From: MED660 sp002691025 | Lineage (GTDB): Bacteria > Myxococcota_A > UBA9160 > UBA4427 | Reading direction: 5' to 3' | DNA length: 29,659 nucleotides | NCBI GenBank assembly: GCA_002170485.2 | Contig: NHDZ02000140.1 | Location: forward strand, 1 to 29,659 | Part shown: piece after piece, positions 8,595 to 16,789 of the stretch | How positions within the stretch are numbered: the first letter of the stretch is position 1 | How the letters are laid out: each line of letters opens with the position of its first letter | The notes under the pieces: model-generated | The model's database searches: none | Told to the model about the DNA's origin: nothing | The model's input: only the letters and a program-made list of their open reading frames with translations | Made by a program: the position numbers and the translations under genes

Positions 8595-8723
8595 GGATTT
8601 TTCACCTTTTCCTTGAATGAAGTGTTAACTATGAATTAACGCAAAGACGGCCGATAAAACCTGTGCTTCAGACCGCTCAAAAGATCTGGAGTCGACGCAA
8701 TATACCCACGGGGAGGACCACCG

Positions 8724-11120
8724 GTGACTCGAATCTGGCAGACCTTGGCTATGGCAGCGACCGTGGCCCTATTGGGCCTCCACTGTGGTCAATCCGCCGA
8801 CCGAACGACTCAGATCCAACAAGTCGTCCAAATGCAGGAAGACGGTCGTTTTCGGGATGCGATTTCATCCCTGCGGGAAATGCTCGACGAGAACCCCGAC
8901 GATCCGCAACTCAATCATCTTTACGGACTGTCCCTCCTCTCCACGGGGCGCCCCGCCCTGGCGGTCTGGAGCCTGCGAAAGGCTTCCGAAAATGAGGAAT
9001 TTGCGGTGCGGGACGGCCTCCTCTTGAGTCGTGCGCTGATGCGCGGCGGAAGTGCCGAAGATGCTGTGGCCGCGGCCTCGCGTGTGCTCGAGGTTGAACC
9101 CGACAATATGGAAGCGCTCCGGCTTCGCCTCGAGGCCAACCTGGGTGCCATGAAGAACGTCGATGCCCTTGCCGACATCGAGTTGATCCTCGAAATCGAG
9201 CCCGATGACCTCGAAACCCACGTCGCCCGCATTCGAGCCCTCCTCACCCTGGACCAGGTCGAAGACGCAGCCGTCTACATCGAAGACGTCAACCAGCGCG
9301 TCCAGAACATGGAAGATGCCGAGATGCGGTCGCTCTGGCTCCCGCGCGCATGCGGCGGCTCGGCTTCCTTTGCCGATGAGAGAGGCGACCCCGACGGCGC
9401 CGAGGGCGTCTGGAACGATTGTCTCACCCAATTTCCAGAAGAGGTGATGATCGTGAATGCGGCTGTGGAATTCTTTGATTCCCGAGGTCAGCCCCTCCGC
9501 TCGCTGGAAATCATGCGCAAGGCCAACGAACTACGACCCAAGGACCTCGAGAGCATCATGCCGCTTGTGACTCGCCTGGCCGCCATGGGGAAATCCGAAG
9601 AAGCAGAAGAGCTCTTGCACGCGGCGGCCGAGGAGAGCAACAACCCCGAGCGCATCTGGCTCACCATCGCGGGCTACCACGAAGAGCGCGATGAACCGAT
9701 CAAAGCCCGAGATGCGCTCCACAAGGTATTGAGCCAGAAGAAGAGCGCGCCCGTTGATATGATCGGTGCCTACGCGGATCTCCTGATCCGCGCCGGCGAC
9801 TACGATCAAGTCGAAGCCGTGCTGGCGGACCTGAACGAAGAGCCCGTCATGCAGGCCCTCCTGCGCGGCCGCCTCCAGTTGGCTCTGGGAAATCCGGAAG
9901 AGGCGCTCATCCACCTCGAAGAGGGCCTGAGGCTCTGGCCCTCCAATACAGCCGCGCGCTATCTCGCAGGGCAAGCCGCCGAGCAGCTCGGCGACTACAA
10001 CCGCGCTCTCCAGGAATATCTCGAATCGCACCGGGCCCAGCACGGCAACAAGGAAACGGTCATGCGACTCGTGGTCCTCCTCGAAGCGATGGGGCGCGGC
10101 GAAGAGGCCCTGGCCGTCCTGAACCGGTACAACATCAAGAAACCCAAGGATCCCGATGCCCTGCTCGCCATCATCCGGATCGGGCACAAGGCCAACAACG
10201 AACAAGCCTTCAATGTGGCCATGGAAAAGATCAACCAGATCCCCGGTCAACAAGGAAGAGTGGCCGCTGAACTCGCTCGCTTGCGAGCCGAAGGCGGAGG
10301 CCCCACCGTGGGCGCAGCCATGCTGGAACGCTCGGGCCTCGACTTCACGCATCCGGTCAATCAAGAGGCCCTGAGTCAGTTCGTCACGTACCTGATCGAG
10401 TTGAAACGAAGGCCCGCGGCCCTCAGACTCTCCGAGGCCGCTTCCAACGCCAATCCCAACATCCCTGAGTTCCACGAAATCCGAGGCCGTGCACTCATGG
10501 CGGCGGGAGCCACAAAGCCGGCACGAGCCGCATTCGAGCGGACACTGGCCCTTTCGCCCGACCACGCTTCCGCTCTGGCCCACCTGGCGGCCATCTCCGC
10601 GGCAGAGGGCGACACGAAGGCCGCCGTGGCCTTGTACGACCAAGCCGCCGAGGCCGATCCTCTTTCGGCCGATTACCCCTGGCAGGCCACCCACCTCTTG
10701 ATGGCTTCCGGAGAGACGAGTGAAATCCGCCAGCGACTCGAGTCCGTCACGCGCCTGCACGGTGAGAATCCGGAAGCGAGTCGGCACCTGGCCTTGATCC
10801 TGATGGAGGAGGACCCTCCGCGTAGCCTCGCCCTGGCGCGACAGTCCGTCCGTTTTCGTGGTGGCCCGGAAGCTCTCAGCACTCTTGGACGAATCCAACT
10901 GAGTCAAGGACAAGCCGAACGCGCGGGCAGAACCCTGAACCGATCTCTTGAATTACGTCCCGATTCGGCTTCGACCCGCTACTGGCTCGCGAAATCCCTG
11001 GCGACCCAGGGCCAATCTGCAGCCGCGGCCGAAAACCTGACACAGGCTCTCGCGAGTCCGTCCTTCCCAGAAAGAGCGCAGGCCGAAGCCGACCTGAAAG
11101 CGCTGCAAACAGCGCAGTAG
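8724..11120 (+). CDS. Large exported TPR-repeat protein
   Basis: The 798-residue protein starts at a GTG with GGGGAGGA 6 nt upstream. An N-terminal signal sequence (about residues 1-22) ends LLGLHCGQ. The Cys could be lipidated, but His just before it is not a normal lipobox residue, so plain Sec export is also possible. Nearly the whole remainder is tandem tetratricopeptide-like helical pairs, for example FRDAISSLREMLDENPDDPQ, AVAAASRVLEVEPDNMEAL, EALIHLEEGLRLWPSNTAA and AERAGRTLNRSLELRPDSAS. TPR arrays act as protein-docking scaffolds. PEP-CTERM genomes often carry a large TPR lipoprotein (PrsT type) with exopolysaccharide/exosortase genes. The neighbouring PEP-CTERM genes make a similar role conceivable, but no exosortase is in the window. 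Open frames on the opposite strand are shadows. Confidence 0.88.
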   Translation: MTRIWQTLAMAATVALLGLHCGQSADRTTQIQQVVQMQEDGRFRDAISSLREMLDENPDDPQLNHLYGLSLLSTGRPALAVWSLRKASENEEFAVRDGLLLSRALMRGGSAEDAVAAASRVLEVEPDNMEALRLRLEANLGAMKNVDALADIELILEIEPDDLETHVARIRALLTLDQVEDAAVYIEDVNQRVQNMEDAEMRSLWLPRACGGSASFADERGDPDGAEGVWNDCLTQFPEEVMIVNAAVEFFDSRGQPLRSLEIMRKANELRPKDLESIMPLVTRLAAMGKSEEAEELLHAAAEESNNPERIWLTIAGYHEERDEPIKARDALHKVLSQKKSAPVDMIGAYADLLIRAGDYDQVEAVLADLNEEPVMQALLRGRLQLALGNPEEALIHLEEGLRLWPSNTAARYLAGQAAEQLGDYNRALQEYLESHRAQHGNKETVMRLVVLLEAMGRGEEALAVLNRYNIKKPKDPDALLAIIRIGHKANNEQAFNVAMEKINQIPGQQGRVAAELARLRAEGGGPTVGAAMLERSGLDFTHPVNQEALSQFVTYLIELKRRPAALRLSEAASNANPNIPEFHEIRGRALMAAGATKPARAAFERTLALSPDHASALAHLAAISAAEGDTKAAVALYDQAAEADPLSADYPWQATHLLMASGETSEIRQRLESVTRLHGENPEASRHLALILMEEDPPRSLALARQSVRFRGGPEALSTLGRIQLSQGQAERAGRTLNRSLELRPDSASTRYWLAKSLATQGQSAAAAENLTQALASPSFPERAQAEADLKALQTAQ

Positions 11121-11152
11121 CCGGGCGCAGGGCTCCGCTCCCTTGGTTTCAG

Positions 11153-11170
11153 GCACGGACTCTTCCGTGC
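11153..11170. terminator. Perfect hairpin between convergent genes
   Basis: GCACGGA (11153-11159) pairs with TCCGTGC (11164-11170) across a 4-nt loop. It lies between the stop of the TPR gene (11120) and the stop of the convergent repeat-protein gene (11179). There is no T tract on either strand, so bidirectional termination is likely only by position. Confidence 0.5.
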
Positions 11171-11178
11171 TGGGGACA

Positions 11179-12426
11179 CTAACGACGGCGACTCGGCGGA
11201 CCGCCCAGACGCTTCGCCCGCTGGGTCCCGGCGCCTTCTCGAGGCTCTCCACGTTGATCCGGGCGCCTGACCTGCCCTCGCACTTCCTCGTCGAGTTCAC
11301 TCTCCTGAAGCCACTCCTCGGCCGCCAACGCGTCGACCTTGTACCAATTCTTTGCGGCCTTCTTCAAGCAGCCCGTCCGGCGCTTCGTGCCATGGATCTG
11401 CCCGCATAGATCAATCGCTCTCACGGCATCCGTTTCAGCCAGATCTCGCGCATAGAAGGTCAGAGCAGGGTCATGAAACGGAGACAGGGACTGAGAAAGA
11501 ATCCAGGCTTCCGCATCGGCTCGGTCATTCTTCATCCAGGACGCGAAGGCGGCCCGCACAGCGGACTCGCGAGTCTCGCTCTCAGGGAGTTGGCTTACCC
11601 ACTCCATGGCCGCCCGGCCGTCCTGCTTGCCCCACTGATCGCCCATGATGCGGGGGCCGTCATCGGCCCACTCCTCGCCCAGGTACGGCGCCACCCATAC
11701 CGAAGCGGATTCAGGCTCCCAGCGGGCGCTCGTTCGCAGGCCAGTACGAAAAGCCGCTCTCTTGAGCCCGTAGGAGTAATCGGGGTTCTGGAGCACTCCA
11801 TCCGACCAGGCAAAGACGGCCTCCGGCCCCCCTCTGCGCAAGGTCGCGTGCAGGACCTGGGCCACGTACTTCTCGGGGGCTGGGGTCTGGATCTCTGCAA
11901 CGTATTCGTCCAGACCGGGTTGACCGGAATGAGCCCAGCCCACCAGGAAATTGTCGATGATCCGACCTTGAATACGCGGATTTTCCGAGACGATCTCCGG
12001 CACCGCAGCGCGGGCCTCGATGGGGTTCCGGATCGCCCAGCCCCGAATGGCCGCATCCGAACCCACCACCCTCTTGTTTGAGTATTCCCAGCTCATCGTA
12101 TGGTCGAACGCGCCGCGAGGATCGAAATCCGACCAGGCATCCACAAAAAGGCGTAGATCACATTCACCCAGGCCCGAAAGCATCATTTCGTAGACATCGA
12201 GGACCGGTTCGAGATTCTGGGCATCCAGATGCTCCAGCATCTGGGCCGATTGACCCATGCGGGCGAGGGGACTGCCTTCGCCCAAGGCGGCCCGAGCGGC
12301 GGCCGCCATATCGGCGGGGGCGGGCGAAAGAAGCTCCGGAGACGGGGATTCCTGACCGCGTCCGACAAAAAAAGCCAGGACAACGGAAGCAACCCAGACG
12401 GCCAGCCAGATCATCGCTCTCATCAT
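11179..12426 (-). CDS. Membrane-anchored helical-repeat protein of unknown function
   Basis: The protein has 415 residues; the ATG at 12426 (or the adjacent one at 12423) has GGAG 4-7 nt upstream. An N-terminal hydrophobic segment (IWLAVWVASVVLAFFVG) serves as anchor or signal. The rest is helical and built from loosely repeated units of about 35-40 residues with a recurring D/N-P-x-x-A or D-x-x-A-A-x-x-W pattern, such as IRNPIEARAAVPEI, QDGRAAMEWVSQLP, DRADAEAWILSQ and VDALAAEEWLQE. Similar alpha-solenoid proteins without known function exist in several environmental phyla. The C-terminus (from about residue 390) turns into a basic, Arg/Gly/Pro-rich stretch unlike the rest, possibly a natural tail or a late frameshift. 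It is convergent with the TPR gene and divergent from metAA. I do not recognise a named family. Confidence 0.7.
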   Translation of the reverse strand: MMRAMIWLAVWVASVVLAFFVGRGQESPSPELLSPAPADMAAAARAALGEGSPLARMGQSAQMLEHLDAQNLEPVLDVYEMMLSGLGECDLRLFVDAWSDFDPRGAFDHTMSWEYSNKRVVGSDAAIRGWAIRNPIEARAAVPEIVSENPRIQGRIIDNFLVGWAHSGQPGLDEYVAEIQTPAPEKYVAQVLHATLRRGGPEAVFAWSDGVLQNPDYSYGLKRAAFRTGLRTSARWEPESASVWVAPYLGEEWADDGPRIMGDQWGKQDGRAAMEWVSQLPESETRESAVRAAFASWMKNDRADAEAWILSQSLSPFHDPALTFYARDLAETDAVRAIDLCGQIHGTKRRTGCLKKAAKNWYKVDALAAEEWLQESELDEEVRGQVRRPDQRGEPREGAGTQRAKRLGGPPSRRR

Positions 12427-12534
12427 TTTCTCCGATCTTTGGAAGAGATTTCGCCTCGTATTCTATCCGATGCGCAAAGCAGTGCATGGGTGCCCTCTGC
12501 GAAATGGCCTCTGGATCCACGGAAGCGGCGCCGT

Positions 12535-12548
12535 CACCCGAATGGGTG
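12535..12548 (+). promoter_or_regulatory. Small leader hairpin upstream of metAA
   Basis: CACCC (12535-12539) and GGGTG (12544-12548) form a perfect 5-bp stem with a GAAT loop. The 3' arm covers most of GGTGGA, which would be the ribosome site for an alternative metAA start (ATG at 12557). No consensus SAM riboswitch is visible in the 190-nt divergent region 12427-12616. Confidence 0.3.
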
Positions 12549-12616
12549 GATTTAACATGTTGACTGTGCCAGCGTTGGCGCCCGTAGCCAATCCCACTCC
12601 AACCCTACCGAGCCCC

Positions 12617-13555
12617 ATGCCGATCAAAATTCCCAGCGCACTCCCCGCCCGCAAAGAACTCGAGAAAGAGGGCGTCGAGCTCATCGGGCAAGAGAGTGCC
12701 CTGCGCCAGGACATCCGCCCGCTCAAGATCATCCTGCTCAACCTCATGCCCAAGAAGCATGAAACGGAAATCCAATATGCCCGGCTGCTCGGCAATACCC
12801 CGCTGCAGATCGAGCTCACGTTGCTGACCACGGCGAGCTACGAACCCCGAAACGTACCGACGGGCCACATGGAACAGTTCTACCGTCATCTGGACGATAT
12901 CCGGGATGAATTCTTCGATGGCATGATCTTCACCGGTGCCCCCATCGAACGCCTGCCCTTTGAAGACGTCGACTACTGGTCCGAACTGACCCGGATCATT
13001 GACTGGTCTTCCCAGCACGTCGCCAGCCGACTGGGCATATGCTGGGGAGCGCAGGCCCTGATGTACCACCTTCACGGCGTCGAAAAATATGAACTCCCCG
13101 AGAAACTCTTCGGGGTCTTCGACCACGCGCTGGCCTCGGACGGAAGGCAACTCGGACTGCTGGCCGGCTTCACCAAGCATTTTCCCATGCCGGTTTCCCG
13201 CTACACGGGCAATCGGCCCGAAGCCATTGCCAAGGCTCCGCAGCTCGAGATCCTCGCCGAGTCAGACGAGTCTGGCGTCGCCATGGTCCGCGACTCCCGC
13301 AACCTGGATCTCTTTGTACTCAACCATCTCGAGTACGATGCCGAGACCCTGGCGGAGGAGTACGCCCGGGATCACGAGACGGGCGTGAAGACCGCCCTGC
13401 CCGCCAACTACTTTCCCGAAGACAACCCGGACCTACCGCCCGTCAACCGATGGCGACCCTACGCGTTCCTGCTGGCCGCCAACTGGGTCAAGGACCTCTA
13501 CGGACAGAATCCGTTCGATCTGTCCGAGCTGGCCGCCAGGGCGTCGAAGCCCTGA
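12617..13555 (+). CDS. metAA: Homoserine O-acetyltransferase (MetA family)
   Basis: This enzyme activates homoserine by acylation, the first committed step of methionine synthesis. It has 312 residues, starting MPIKIP like most MetA proteins. The nucleophile is Cys142 (ICWGAQA), with His237 and Glu239 (NHLEYD) completing the catalytic set and Lys47 in NLMPKK. Residue 111 is Glu (FTGAPIE); published work on Bacillus MetA ties Glu111 to acetyl-CoA use and Gly111 to succinyl-CoA, so acetyl transfer is predicted. The convergent neighbour is an O-acetylhomoserine sulfhydrylase, which agrees. No strong ribosome site precedes 12617. An in-frame ATG at 12557, with GGTGGA 6 nt upstream, would add a 20-residue Pro-rich N-terminus and cannot be excluded. 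Confidence 0.95.
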   Translation: MPIKIPSALPARKELEKEGVELIGQESALRQDIRPLKIILLNLMPKKHETEIQYARLLGNTPLQIELTLLTTASYEPRNVPTGHMEQFYRHLDDIRDEFFDGMIFTGAPIERLPFEDVDYWSELTRIIDWSSQHVASRLGICWGAQALMYHLHGVEKYELPEKLFGVFDHALASDGRQLGLLAGFTKHFPMPVSRYTGNRPEAIAKAPQLEILAESDESGVAMVRDSRNLDLFVLNHLEYDAETLAEEYARDHETGVKTALPANYFPEDNPDLPPVNRWRPYAFLLAANWVKDLYGQNPFDLSELAARASKP

Positions 13556-13571
13556 GCGGAAACGGCGCGGA

Positions 13572-14855
13572 CTAGACCTTCGCCAGCGCCTGATCGATGT
13601 CCGCCAGGATGTCGTCGACGTGCTCGATCCCGATGGACAAGCGCACATAGCCGGGCGTCACGCCTGAGGCCAGGAGATCCTCTTCCGAGAGTTGGCTGTG
13701 GGTGGTGCTCGCCGGATGGATGGCCAGACTTCGCGCATCGCCAATGTTCGCCACATGGTAGAGCAGCTCCAGATTGTCGATGAAAGCCTGACCGGCCGCT
13801 TTGCCGCCCTCGAGCTCCATTCCCACCAGGCCTCCATAGCCCCCGTTCAAGTACGCATCCGCCCTGCGCCGGGCTTCCCCGGATTGCTGGCTCGGATGAA
13901 TGACTCCGGTCACCTTGGGATGCTCGGCCAGATGGGCCGCCACCTTCTCCGCGTTCTGGCAATGCCGTTCCATACGCAGCGAAACGGTCTCGATGCCCTG
14001 CAAGAAGAGGAAGGCATTGAAGGGAGACATGGCCGCGCCCGCATCCCGCAGCAGGGTCACACGAGCCTTCAGCCCGTAGGCGATGGGGCCCAGCGGCTTG
14101 GCCGCCTCCAACCAGACGGCCCCGTGATAGCCCGGGTCCGGTCGCGTAAGCAGGGGGAAACGTTCTTTGTGGGCTTCCCAATCAAAGGTGCCGCCGTCGA
14201 TCAGAACGCCTCCAACGGAAGTGCCGTGACCTCCGAGGTATTTCGTTGTCGAATACATGGTGATGGCCGCGCCGTGATCAAACGGTCGGCAGATCACCGG
14301 CGCCGCGGTGTTGTCGACGATCAAGGGCACTCCCAACTCATTTCCGATGGCCGCCACTTCGGCAATGGGAAACATTTCGAGCTTGGGATTCGGGAGGGTC
14401 TCTCCGTAGTAGGCCCGCGTCTTGTCGTCTGTGGCCTTCCTGAAATTCTCGGGATCACTGGGGTCGACGAAACGGACATCGATGCCCATGTCCCGCATGG
14501 TGACATCAAAGAGATTCCAGGTGCCGCCGTAGATGTGCTGAGAGCAGACGAAGTTGTCCCCCGCGGAGGCAATATTGAGGATCGAAAAGAGCGAAGCGGA
14601 CTGTCCGGATGCCAGAGCCAGGGCTGCGGCTCCCCCCTCCATGGCCACCAGTCTTTGCTCCAACACATCCGTGGTCGGATTCATGATCCGGGTGTAGATA
14701 TTCCCGAGTTCGGACAAAGAGAAGAGGCTGGCGGCATGCTCCGCACTATCAAACTGGTAACTGGTGGTCTGATAGATCGGCACGGCGACGGAACCGGTGG
14801 TGGGATCGGCACGGTAACCGGCGTGAAGAGCCTGGGTCTCAGTACGGTGGGCCAT
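13572..14855 (-). CDS. metY: O-acetylhomoserine sulfhydrylase (aminocarboxypropyltransferase)
   Basis: This PLP enzyme of the Cys/Met-metabolism family makes homocysteine from O-acetylhomoserine and sulfide. It has 427 residues, starting MAHRTETQALHAGY at the ATG with GAGGAG 7 nt upstream; a longer upstream reading is unlikely. Visible marks are SELGNIYTRIMNPTTDVLE (phosphate-binding Tyr and Arg), Asp181 in VDNTAAPVICRP, the PLP lysine Lys205 in YSTTKYLGGHG, and the C-terminal SIGIEHVDDILADI. The motif NIYTRIMNPT and the length favour MetY over MetB/MetC. It converges on metAA with 16 nt between stops, so the two steps of direct sulfhydrylation are adjacent but separately transcribed. Confidence 0.95.
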   Translation of the reverse strand: MAHRTETQALHAGYRADPTTGSVAVPIYQTTSYQFDSAEHAASLFSLSELGNIYTRIMNPTTDVLEQRLVAMEGGAAALALASGQSASLFSILNIASAGDNFVCSQHIYGGTWNLFDVTMRDMGIDVRFVDPSDPENFRKATDDKTRAYYGETLPNPKLEMFPIAEVAAIGNELGVPLIVDNTAAPVICRPFDHGAAITMYSTTKYLGGHGTSVGGVLIDGGTFDWEAHKERFPLLTRPDPGYHGAVWLEAAKPLGPIAYGLKARVTLLRDAGAAMSPFNAFLFLQGIETVSLRMERHCQNAEKVAAHLAEHPKVTGVIHPSQQSGEARRRADAYLNGGYGGLVGMELEGGKAAGQAFIDNLELLYHVANIGDARSLAIHPASTTHSQLSEEDLLASGVTPGYVRLSIGIEHVDDILADIDQALAKV

Positions 14856-14915
14856 CTTGTTTCTCCTCATCTCAAGATATTGAGCGCGCGCGGGCAAGTC
14901 CCTTGCGGGCTGAGG

Positions 14916-14943
14916 AGTCTATCATCCGAGCGTGCCGTGTCAG
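14916..14943 (-). promoter_or_regulatory. Possible metY promoter
   Basis: On the minus strand CTGACA (14943-14938) and TAGACT (14921-14916) are 16 nt apart, about 60 nt before the metY start. The remaining intergenic bases up to the DUF1326 stop (15031) contain small G/C hairpins such as GGGCT-N6-AGCCC, without a T tract. Confidence 0.35.
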
Positions 14944-15030
14944 CCGACCTCTTCGGATTGGCCCCAAGGTTTCCAGCCGAGCCCGAGAGGTCGACCTGAA
15001 GTCGGCCCTATGGGCTCAAGAAAGCCCCGA

Positions 15031-15636
15031 TCAGGGTCCTTGCCAATCCACATCGGCGTATTCGGCACTGCCACCCGTCAGGTTCCAATTGCGACCCCAA
15101 TCCCGGAAGCGACTGCGGGTCCCCGTACATACGGTCACATCGGGCGCCATCCAGTAGCCGCTGTTGACGACGCGGGTGGGACTCCCATCGGGACCCGCCA
15201 CCGGATCGACCTCGGCATCAAGAACCTTGGGGATACTGATCTGCCAGCCGCGCCCGTGGTCCTCGAACGAGATGGGGACGCGCTTGGCCCCCAGAAAATC
15301 AGCGATCATGAGCGAGAACCAGCCGATGCTTCCACCTTCCGAGCCCGAAAGAATCTTCGTGATGGCCTCCGCGGCTTCTTCGCTCATGGACTCATCGAGA
15401 TAGAGCCCCACCACCCAGGCGCCTTCGGAAAGGGGGCCAGGGATATCCATCAGCACCACCGCCTTGAGACCGTCCAGCCTGACATCATCCGCATGGCCTT
15501 CCTCGATATCCAGAGCCCACCAGGTGTGACACACACCGTGTGTCGGCTGACTCTTTCCCAATGAAGGCATACAGGGGCAGAAGACATCGCAATTGCAACT
15601 CAGCACAACGCGACCACGAAGCCGCCAGGAATCCAT
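15031..15636 (-). CDS. DUF1326 family Cys-rich protein
   Basis: The protein has 201 residues, starting MDSWRLRG at the ATG with AGGAG 8 nt upstream. The DUF1326 (PF07040) hallmark is at the N-terminus: Cys14, Cys16, Cys20, Cys22 and, after a short loop, His33, Cys36 and His37 (SCNCDVFCPC ... GVCH). Such a Cys/His set could bind a metal, though the family's activity is not established. The middle (MDIPGPLSEGAWVVGLYLDE) and the end (SGYWMAPDVTVCTGTRSRF) also fit the family. No signal peptide is visible, so it is probably cytosolic. DUF1326 genes commonly sit beside DUF2182 membrane-protein genes, and here one lies about 2 kb upstream on the same strand with one gene between. A joint metal-handling role is an inference. 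Confidence 0.88.
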   Translation of the reverse strand: MDSWRLRGRVVLSCNCDVFCPCMPSLGKSQPTHGVCHTWWALDIEEGHADDVRLDGLKAVVLMDIPGPLSEGAWVVGLYLDESMSEEAAEAITKILSGSEGGSIGWFSLMIADFLGAKRVPISFEDHGRGWQISIPKVLDAEVDPVAGPDGSPTRVVNSGYWMAPDVTVCTGTRSRFRDWGRNWNLTGGSAEYADVDWQGP

Positions 15637-15789
15637 CTGGTTTTCTCCTCTTCTTTCCATCTTTCTCGGAGTGCGACGACTCTGCAATGAGGCCATCGCG
15701 CTGCTCCATCATACAACCCTGTTCAAACCACGCACCACCAATCAAAGGGTGGTCTCCGATGGATCGAGCCACTCCTTGCCCACCGGCCT

Positions 15790-16629
15790 TCAATCTCCTG
15801 TGGGCTCGGACTCCTGTCCCGGTACCCGTGTCACAGGCCGGGTACTCACGCCCCACCCCTGCTTGTCCGGCTGCATATAGATGGGAAAGAAGCCGACATC
15901 GGGTCGGTAGACGATCACGGGCTGAACCAGACCCTGGGCCTGATCGGCCCGCATGCGAGGCAGATACCCGTCGTGTGGAAAAATCCGGTCCCCGTTGTAC
16001 TCCCAGAAGAGATCGCCGGGCTTCAGGCCGTGGGAGCGGCCCAGGGGCATGACATCCTTGACCTCGACACGGTTGGGCTGACCGGTCGCAAAAAGCAGCG
16101 CATCGTAGTCGTTNACGTCTCCGACCAGATCAGAGAGCGCTTCCTGGGCCCTCTTCTCTTCCGCGAAACCGGGAGCCGCTCCTCCTTGCGCATAGGGGCC
16201 GAGGCCCAGTTCTCGGAGAACCTGGTCTCGGGACGCTTCATACTGGGTTTCCAATCGGTCGATCTCCTCGGGCGTATACCCGGCTCGGATCAGGGGCGCG
16301 CGTCCGAACTCCTGTTCCCAAAGAGAACGACGACGCGAAGCCTGGTTCCTTGCCTGCCGCGGAGAAACCCCCAATCGGGCTCGCTCCATCCGATTCTTCC
16401 TCAAACGCGCAGCGGGATGGTCTTCGGGAGCGCCTTTCCAACGATCGGCGTTTTTCTCCGACTTCTTTGCGGTGGCCAGCCCCTGGACCGTCAAGGCCTC
16501 GCCCTCCGCCTCGGCCAGCGAAGTCGTCGTTTCATCGCGAACCCGCTCTTCCGGAATCATGGAGAGGCCCAGAAGCGTGCCCCCGCCAATCACACAGACC
16601 CCCACGACGACAAGCCAGAAGCGATTCAT
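15790..16629 (-). CDS. Membrane-anchored protein with PDZ-like C-terminal domain
   Basis: The protein has 279 residues from the ATG at 16629; open frame continues upstream but only MNRFWLVVVG gives a sensible membrane segment (about residues 4-24). A charged linker and a long Arg/Glu-rich helical region with TPEEIDRLETQYEASRDQVLRELGL (119-143) follow, probably coiled coil. The C-terminal part (about 187-255) resembles a PDZ domain: VKDVMPLGRSHGLKPGDLFWEYNGDRIF matches the 'G-L-x-x-G-D-x-x-x-x-x-N-G' carboxylate-binding edge found in HtrA or type II secretion C proteins. No protease domain is present. It lies between DUF2182 and DUF1326 genes on the same strand, so it may tether a partner to the membrane. 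One unresolved base falls inside. I know of no family name for the whole protein. Confidence 0.72.
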   Translation of the reverse strand: MNRFWLVVVGVCVIGGGTLLGLSMIPEERVRDETTTSLAEAEGEALTVQGLATAKKSEKNADRWKGAPEDHPAARLRKNRMERARLGVSPRQARNQASRRRSLWEQEFGRAPLIRAGYTPEEIDRLETQYEASRDQVLRELGLGPYAQGGAAPGFAEEKRAQEALSDLVGDXNDYDALLFATGQPNRVEVKDVMPLGRSHGLKPGDLFWEYNGDRIFPHDGYLPRMRADQAQGLVQPVIVYRPDVGFFPIYMQPDKQGWGVSTRPVTRVPGQESEPTGD

Positions 16630-16789
16630 GAGTCCACCCGAACCCGCATAGCCTGGACTCTGGGTCGAAAGGCTCGCACCCCTCGATNCGAGGTGGGGGC
16701 ATCGCAAATCAGCGGAAGAACGGGGACGCCAGGCATCTGCCGATTCTAGCCCATCTTGATGGAGTGAATCGAAAAGCCCGCGCGCCGAT

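Noticed and set aside
9531..10913. 460-codon minus-strand open frame opposite the TPR gene
   Set aside because: The plus strand shows regular TPR repeats with a GTG start and strong ribosome site; the antisense frame has no recognisable domain.
12427..12616. SAM-II-type riboswitch upstream of metAA
   Set aside because: I looked for the conserved pseudoknot core and the adjoining ribosome site and found neither; only a small CACCC/GGGTG hairpin is present.
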